The notes beneath the pieces are model-generated. The model did not search any database and was not told the origin of the DNA. It saw nothing but the letters and a program-made list of their open reading frames with translations. From positions 186,001 to 250,000 of the forward strand of contig JAZKZV010000017.1 of NCBI GenBank assembly GCA_045612845.1: a stretch of 64,000 bases of DNA. The letters run 5' to 3'. The stretch's first letter is position 1, and the number at the start of each line of letters is the position of its first letter. This document shows positions 59,251 to 64,000 of the stretch, in pieces. Source of the stretch: Ornithomonoglobus_A sp045612845. Lineage in GTDB: Bacteria > Bacillota > Clostridia > UBA1381. The position numbers and the translations under genes were made by a program.

Positions 59251-60778
59251 TTATATCGTACCTGTCGAGATTTCGATATTGTATAGCCTCGGCAATATGC
59301 TCAGGCTCAATATTTTCCTTTTGTGCCAAGTCGGCAATAGTTCTTGCCACCTTTAAGACTCTTGACCTACCCCTTGGCGACATTCCGAATGCTTCGAATG
59401 CAGCTCTTAAAAGCGAGTCGGACTCCGAGTCTATAACACAAAATTCTTCAATCTGACCGGCACTCAGTTGAGAGTTGGATGTTATATTTATATCTTTATA
59501 TCTTTCTTGTTGTATTTTTCGTGTTCTGTTTACTCTTTCCCTTATCTGTTCACTTGTTTCGGATTTCTTGCCCGAGCTTAAGTCTGTATATGCAACAGAT
59601 GGCACCTCTACCTGCAAATCAATTCTGTCCAAAAGCGGTCCCGAAACCTTACCCAGATACCTTGCTATGTCATTTTTTGAACAGGTGCATTTGTGATTAG
59701 GGTCTCCGTAATATCCGCATTTGCATGGATTCATACTTGCAATGAACATAATATTACACGGATATGTAAGAGTTGCATTTACTCTCGAGATTGTAACCTT
59801 ACCGTCCTCTAACGGTTGACGAAGTACCTCTAATACATCACGTTTAAATTCAGGCAACTCATCAAAAAAGAGAATTCCGTTATGGGCAAGCGATAGCTCT
59901 CCCGGTTTTGGTATAGTTCCGCCGCCCGATAAACCCGCATTTGAGATTGTATGATGCGGATTTCGAAATGGTCTTGCAGATAATAGCGGTGTGTCTTTTT
60001 CTAAAAGACCTGCGATTGAATGGATTTTTGTAACCTCAAGTGCCTCATTAAAGGTCATGTCGGGAAGAATTGTATTCATTCTCTGTGCAAGCATTGTCTT
60101 GCCTGTACCCGGAGAGCCAATTAAGAGCACATTATGATTACCTGCCGCCGCAATCTCGAGCGCTCTTTTTACGTGCAGATTTCCTTTTACCTCCGAGAAG
60201 TCTACAATATTTTCATTCTTGCTTTTGAGATACTTACTAACATCAACCCTGTGTGGCTCAATTCTTCTTGTAAATCCAAAATGGTCGCAAACATCACCAA
60301 GTGTACCTACACCATAAACTTCCATACCCTCAACAACTGCAGCCTCATTTGCGTTGCCTTTGGGTACAAATGCCTTTTTAAAGCCTTTTTCATATGCAGT
60401 AATAACCATAGGCAATACACCGTTTACCTCATTAACACTGCCATCAAGAGAAAGCTCACCAATAAAGACAGTTTCTTCAAATTCGCTGACTGTTATCTGC
60501 TCAGTTGCACAAAGGAGCGAAACTGCTATAGGTAAATCGTAGCATGACCCTTCTTTTCGCTGATTTGCCGGGGTCATATTCATAACTATACGCTTAGACG
60601 GAAACCGAAAGCCTGTGTTTCTTATTGCGGATTTTACTCTTTCCTTTGCTTCCTTTACCGCAGTATCTGGTAAGCCTACAAGGTCAAAAGCAACCATTCC
60701 GTTTACTATATCCGTTTCCACACATACGCTGAATCCATCTATACCCATAAGGCCTATTGTATATATTTTAGAAAACAT
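59243..60778 (-). CDS. YifB/ComM-family magnesium-chelatase-like AAA+ ATPase
   Basis: A 511-residue protein: an N-terminal Lon-like (ChlI) domain to ~170, then the AAA+ module with Walker A IGSPGTGKTML and Walker B FFDELPEF. Next comes a zinc-finger-like NPCKCGYYGDPNHKCTC insert, and then the C-terminal Mg_chelatase domain (SPRGRSRVLKVARTIADLA). ComM homologues branch-migrate DNA during natural transformation; elsewhere the role is unclear. ATG at 60778, nine bases after AAAGGA. It starts the yifB-folC-HD operon from the promoter at 60814. Confidence 0.93.
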   Translation of the reverse strand: MFSKIYTIGLMGIDGFSVCVETDIVNGMVAFDLVGLPDTAVKEAKERVKSAIRNTGFRFPSKRIVMNMTPANQRKEGSCYDLPIAVSLLCATEQITVSEFEETVFIGELSLDGSVNEVNGVLPMVITAYEKGFKKAFVPKGNANEAAVVEGMEVYGVGTLGDVCDHFGFTRRIEPHRVDVSKYLKSKNENIVDFSEVKGNLHVKRALEIAAAGNHNVLLIGSPGTGKTMLAQRMNTILPDMTFNEALEVTKIHSIAGLLEKDTPLLSARPFRNPHHTISNAGLSGGGTIPKPGELSLAHNGILFFDELPEFKRDVLEVLRQPLEDGKVTISRVNATLTYPCNIMFIASMNPCKCGYYGDPNHKCTCSKNDIARYLGKVSGPLLDRIDLQVEVPSVAYTDLSSGKKSETSEQIRERVNRTRKIQQERYKDINITSNSQLSAGQIEEFCVIDSESDSLLRAAFEAFGMSPRGRSRVLKVARTIADLAQKENIEPEHIAEAIQYRNLDRYDISE

Positions 60779-60813
60779 TTTGCCATTTCCTTTCTCTTGA
60801 TTGTACACAGTTT

Positions 60814-60842
60814 ATTTTATCAAATTGTCTTTAAAATGTCAA
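60814..60842 (-). promoter_or_regulatory. Promoter of yifB-folC-HD
   Basis: Minus-strand TTGACA and TAAAAT with a 17-base spacer. Confidence 0.85.
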
Positions 60843-60855
60843 TGCACTAAAACAA

Positions 60856-60883
60856 AAAGAGGTATTATTTAATACCTCTTTAA
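60856..60883 (-). terminator. Terminator of the xylA operon
   Basis: Minus-strand stem AAAGAGGTATT / AATACCTCTTT followed by TTGTTTT, starting in the stop codon of the glycosidase-like gene. Confidence 0.8.
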
Positions 60884-62613
60884 ATATCCTCCGGCTTTTC
60901 AGCAAGTATAAGAAGATTTGTTGTTTCACACCAACAGCTTCCGTTGAACACTCCGCCAATACACCTTTTACTTTCCCAGTCAGACATATTCACTCTTTCG
61001 CATATAAAGCCCTCGGGAAGTTTTTCGCATGGCACACGTATGCTGTCATCATTTAAAAGACTTGCGTCTTTTGGTACATCCCAACTGTATATAGGTCTTT
61101 TCTCTGTTGACATATACTGACTTACTGTAAGTGCTACATCCTTATAAAGTTCTTTATACTTTTCATTTTTTGTCCATTTATAAACTTTATAAATACTTGT
61201 ACCTGAAAGAGTACATATTCCAGGTGCTGAGTGTTTGTTCTGTGCATTTGCAAAAACACTGCCGACGGTTTTCATACCAAGCTTTCCAAACTCACTCTCT
61301 TTAGGGAATTTATAGTTGTAGCTTACAACCCAACTGCTTACAAAGTTTGTCATATACACAGAGTAGTCAAGCCACTTTTTCTCACCTGTTTTTTCGTACA
61401 AAAGTGTAAGACTTTCAAGCAAAGCCGCAGCACTCTCGCTGTCAGGACACTGTAGAATTTCCCCGGGGCCTCCCGTGGTATATCCATTTAATGCATCTTT
61501 TTTATACATTGCTTCGGCACTTTCTTTTGCAATTTCAAGATACTTATCGTCTTTAAAAAACTCATAGGCCTTTACAAGCGCAGCACTTACTATAGCTCCC
61601 GCAGTTGAATTCCCCACAACAATTTCGCCCGTCTCATAATTATGGAACTGACCAAACTGACCATACTTTTCCCATATCCACACAAATCTGTCTGCCAGCT
61701 TTTTAGCGCCATCATACATCTTTTTAGTGATGCCTTCCATAAGCTCAAAATGCTTAAACGAAAAATAAAGTGCATCTGCAGATTTTCTTATAAACACCCA
61801 CTTTTCTGTACCAGGCATATTTAGTCCGTCGTCTTTTCTATTGGCAAATCCATAGAAAAATCCACTCGGCGACTGATTGTCGTACATAAATTCAAGTGTT
61901 TTTACCGATCTTTCGTATTCAAGTTTTCCACCTAATTTCATAAGCGGATAGCCTGCAATTCCGCCACTGCACCACCCAGGTTGCCACTGTCCTAAAGCAT
62001 CTATATCGTAAAATTCGCCCGTCCAGTTCATAGAATTGAACTTGTTTTTCTGAATTTCAAACTGCTCTTTATCCGATAAAACATCTGGCCTTGTATCATC
62101 AAGTCCCATAATTTTTCTGTTATTAAAGTAAATCTGGTAAAACTCCTCCATGCTATTGCAGTCTGCTTCGATTACTTTATGAGGGATTTCGATGTTAATA
62201 TCTGCATATTCCTCTTTATTCTCCACCATATGCGGCCAGCGATAAACCTTTTCTCTGTATGCAGGATACGTAAGAGATATTTTTCCCATTTCATATGCAA
62301 GACCTATGTTTTTTCCGTCTATTTCCTGAATCGTATAAACGAAAAACGCCTTATTTGTCTTTTTGTTGTACACACACACGCAAGGAACAGATACATCTCC
62401 CGTAGTTACCTCTATTTTGCCTAAGCCGTCTTTTTCGAGTCTTGGAACATCTGTTATGGTTATTTCCATATCAACACTCGCCTCTTCGGGCTTGTACATA
62501 GGTGGATAATCTCTTTTTAGAACATTGAATTTGTTACCATTGTATGCACAGGCAGGAAAGAGCACATATTCACTTCCATCGCATTGTGGTATATTTATAT
62601 CAATTCTTGACAT
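60880..62613 (-). CDS. Glycosidase-like (alpha/alpha)-toroid protein next to xylA
   Basis: A 577-residue cytoplasmic protein of unassigned family. The first ~170 residues are beta-rich; from ~190 on the helical toroid pattern appears (NSMNWTGEFYDIDALGQWQ, WCSGGIAGYPLMKLGG, GNSTAGAIVSAALVKAYEF, CPDSESAAALLESLTLLYEKTG). Such folds occur in glycoside hydrolases and sugar epimerases/unsaturated-glycuronyl hydrolases. It follows xylA by nine bases, so a role on xylosides or related pentose sugars is a fair guess (inference). It has no signal peptide. Confidence 0.65.
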   Translation of the reverse strand: MSRIDINIPQCDGSEYVLFPACAYNGNKFNVLKRDYPPMYKPEEASVDMEITITDVPRLEKDGLGKIEVTTGDVSVPCVCVYNKKTNKAFFVYTIQEIDGKNIGLAYEMGKISLTYPAYREKVYRWPHMVENKEEYADINIEIPHKVIEADCNSMEEFYQIYFNNRKIMGLDDTRPDVLSDKEQFEIQKNKFNSMNWTGEFYDIDALGQWQPGWCSGGIAGYPLMKLGGKLEYERSVKTLEFMYDNQSPSGFFYGFANRKDDGLNMPGTEKWVFIRKSADALYFSFKHFELMEGITKKMYDGAKKLADRFVWIWEKYGQFGQFHNYETGEIVVGNSTAGAIVSAALVKAYEFFKDDKYLEIAKESAEAMYKKDALNGYTTGGPGEILQCPDSESAAALLESLTLLYEKTGEKKWLDYSVYMTNFVSSWVVSYNYKFPKESEFGKLGMKTVGSVFANAQNKHSAPGICTLSGTSIYKVYKWTKNEKYKELYKDVALTVSQYMSTEKRPIYSWDVPKDASLLNDDSIRVPCEKLPEGFICERVNMSDWESKRCIGGVFNGSCWCETTNLLILAEKPEDI

Positions 62614-62622
62614 TTTTTTCTC

Positions 62623-63939
62623 CTATCTGAACATTATGCTGTTAATGACACTCTGTAAACTTTCCTGAGCGCCACTTGATGGCATCTTTGCATTCTTAAG
62701 CTTTTTAGCATACTCCGAAAGTTCCTCAAGCGATGTCTGGTTATTTAATATCTTCTGACCAATTTTGCTGTCAAAGCTTGAATACTTAGTTTTTACGAAC
62801 TCATCAATTCTGCCATCCTCTATAATCTGCGCCGCTTTAATAAGTCCCAAAGCAAAAGCATCCATACCCAATATAAATGCATGGAACATATCCTCAGCTC
62901 TGTAGCTTGAACGACGGTTTTTAGCGTCAAAATTGAAACCGCCCGTAACACCGCCTGCCTTTAGCACCTCGTACATACACATGGTTGTGTTGTAAACATC
63001 TGACGGGAATTCGTCGGTATCCCAACCCAGAAGTAAATCACCCTGATTTGCATCGACTGAACCTAACATTCCATTGATTGCAGAAATTCTGAGTTCATGC
63101 TCAAATGTGTGTCCTGCAAGAGTTGCATGATTTGCCTCTATATTCATCTTAAAATCCTTATCAAGACCGTGCTGTCTTAAAAATCCGATTGCAGTTGCCG
63201 CATCAAAATCATATTGGTGCTTCATTGGTTCTTTCGGCTTTGGCTCAATATAAAAATCTCCCTCAAATCCAATTTTTCTACCATATTCAACCGCCATTTT
63301 CATAAGACGTGCAATGTTCTCCTGTTCAAATTTTACGTCTGTGTTCAGGAGTGTTTCATAGCCCTCTCTGCCGCCCCAGAACACATAACCTCTTCCGCCA
63401 AGCTTTACTGTAAGCTCAAGAGCTTTTTTTATCTGTGCCGCAGCAAAACAGAATACTTCTGCCGAGTTTGTAGAACCCGCACCATTTACAAATCTTGGGT
63501 TTGAGAACATATTTGCAGTTCCCCACAAACACTTTATGTTTGTATTTTTCATTTTTTCGAGTATATAATCCGAAATCTCATCAAGTCTTGCATTTGTTTC
63601 GTTTATATCCTCACTCTCTGGAACAAGGTCTACATCGTGAAAGCAAAAATATTCAATTCCAAGCTTTTGCATAAACTCAAAGCCGGCGTCAACCTTTGCC
63701 TTTGCATGCTCCATAGTCCCCTTTTCTGCACCAAATGATTTGTCGGCAGTATCACGTCCGAACATATCTGTACCCGCATTACACAAATTGTGCCACCACG
63801 CCATTGCAAACGGAAGATGCTCTTTCATGGTCTTACCCATAATTACTTTCTCAGCATCATAGTACTTAAATGCAAATGGATTTTTGCTATTGCTTCCCTC
63901 ATATTTTATTGTTGTTATGTTTTTAAAAAACTCACTCAT
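62623..63939 (-). CDS. xylA: Xylose isomerase
   Basis: Converts D-xylose to D-xylulose with two divalent metals. The 438-residue length and N-terminal extension (KYDYDAEKVIMGKTMKEHL-like start) mark the class II enzyme. Catalytic and metal residues are in YFCFHDVDLVPE (His-Asp), FWGGREGYE, FYIEPKPKEP and NIEANHATLAGHTF, with DANQGD and WDTDEFP completing the second metal site. RBS AAGGAGG precedes the ATG. It is the first visible gene of a xylose operon whose promoter lies near or beyond the window end; xylulokinase is not in view. Confidence 0.97.
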   Translation of the reverse strand: MSEFFKNITTIKYEGSNSKNPFAFKYYDAEKVIMGKTMKEHLPFAMAWWHNLCNAGTDMFGRDTADKSFGAEKGTMEHAKAKVDAGFEFMQKLGIEYFCFHDVDLVPESEDINETNARLDEISDYILEKMKNTNIKCLWGTANMFSNPRFVNGAGSTNSAEVFCFAAAQIKKALELTVKLGGRGYVFWGGREGYETLLNTDVKFEQENIARLMKMAVEYGRKIGFEGDFYIEPKPKEPMKHQYDFDAATAIGFLRQHGLDKDFKMNIEANHATLAGHTFEHELRISAINGMLGSVDANQGDLLLGWDTDEFPSDVYNTTMCMYEVLKAGGVTGGFNFDAKNRRSSYRAEDMFHAFILGMDAFALGLIKAAQIIEDGRIDEFVKTKYSSFDSKIGQKILNNQTSLEELSEYAKKLKNAKMPSSGAQESLQSVINSIMFR

Positions 63940-64000
63940 TTAATTTTCCTCCTTAATTTCTTTATATAAATTTTTTATACTTGGATATATCTTTTTGAAC

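Overview
The window looks like chromosomal DNA from a strictly anaerobic, low-GC, Gram-positive bacterium of class Clostridia, probably a gut or rumen Eubacteriales lineage. Pointers are AGGAGG ribosome-binding sites, frequent GTG/TTG starts, a CIRCE-controlled hrcA-grpE-dnaK-dnaJ cluster, a PerR/reverse-rubrerythrin/rubredoxin peroxide defence set, copper-amine-oxidase-N and SLH surface domains, and the asp23-fakA-recG gene order. I see no rRNA, tRNA, transposase, integrase or CRISPR array. Most of the window is a conserved chromosomal backbone with a few accessory islands.

Layout. 1-2070: the 5' part of a bacterial-microcompartment operon on the minus strand (fuculose-phosphate aldolase with a C-terminal targeting helix, GlcG/HbpS-like protein, CoA-acylating aldehyde dehydrogenase cut by the window edge). 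2240-5190: lipid kinase, small membrane protein, NADP-glutamate dehydrogenase. 5385-7050: a compact lysis-like island: a membrane-anchored XRE regulator, three ATTTGCA sites spaced exactly 21 bp, a peptidoglycan amidase and a 50-residue holin-like protein. 7056-13380: PEP carboxykinase (promoter flanked by 12-bp inverted repeats), a secreted repeat protein, DUF6062, perR-rbr under a perfect 7-1-7 Fur-type box, Fic, rubredoxin. 13380-16680: glycosidase-like protein and M16 peptidase. 16760-23100: asp23-fakA-recG-HAD-malQ. 23290-26650: ruvA-ruvB-cell-wall amidase. 26800-31540: DUF1846, rlmD, DUF1015 and a tiny glycine/alanine-rich protein. 31840-36910: tandem-OB SSB-like protein, noc, rsmG, APC permease, LysR. 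37000-40460: CofE-like ligase, DUF1292, a structured intergenic RNA candidate, a GT2 glycosyltransferase. 40469-45530: hisD-hisB plus a lone class I fumarase/tartrate dehydratase beta subunit, then pdxR and pdxS divergent. 45526-50540: heat-shock cluster. 50552-55640: hemW and a cobalamin-riboswitch operon. 55694-63940: Na/Pi transporter, HD protein, folC, yifB, then a glycosidase-like gene and xylA.

The most interesting locus is 51.7-55.6 kb. A sigma-A promoter, a cobalamin riboswitch and an intrinsic terminator precede three translationally packed surface genes: a secreted DUF4430 protein, an SLH-anchored alpha/alpha-barrel (terpenoid-cyclase-like) protein, and a DUF4430 lipoprotein. The two domain types are the two halves of animal intrinsic factor/transcobalamin, here split over separate polypeptides. 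My inference is a cell-surface B12-capture system. Second is the lysis-like island at 5.4-7.0 kb. Other points are a PdxR whose PLP-anchoring lysine is replaced by arginine, three dispersed GGGACG palindromes, two tandem 84-bp hairpin repeats between grpE and dnaK, and the RNA candidate at 38.7-38.9 kb.
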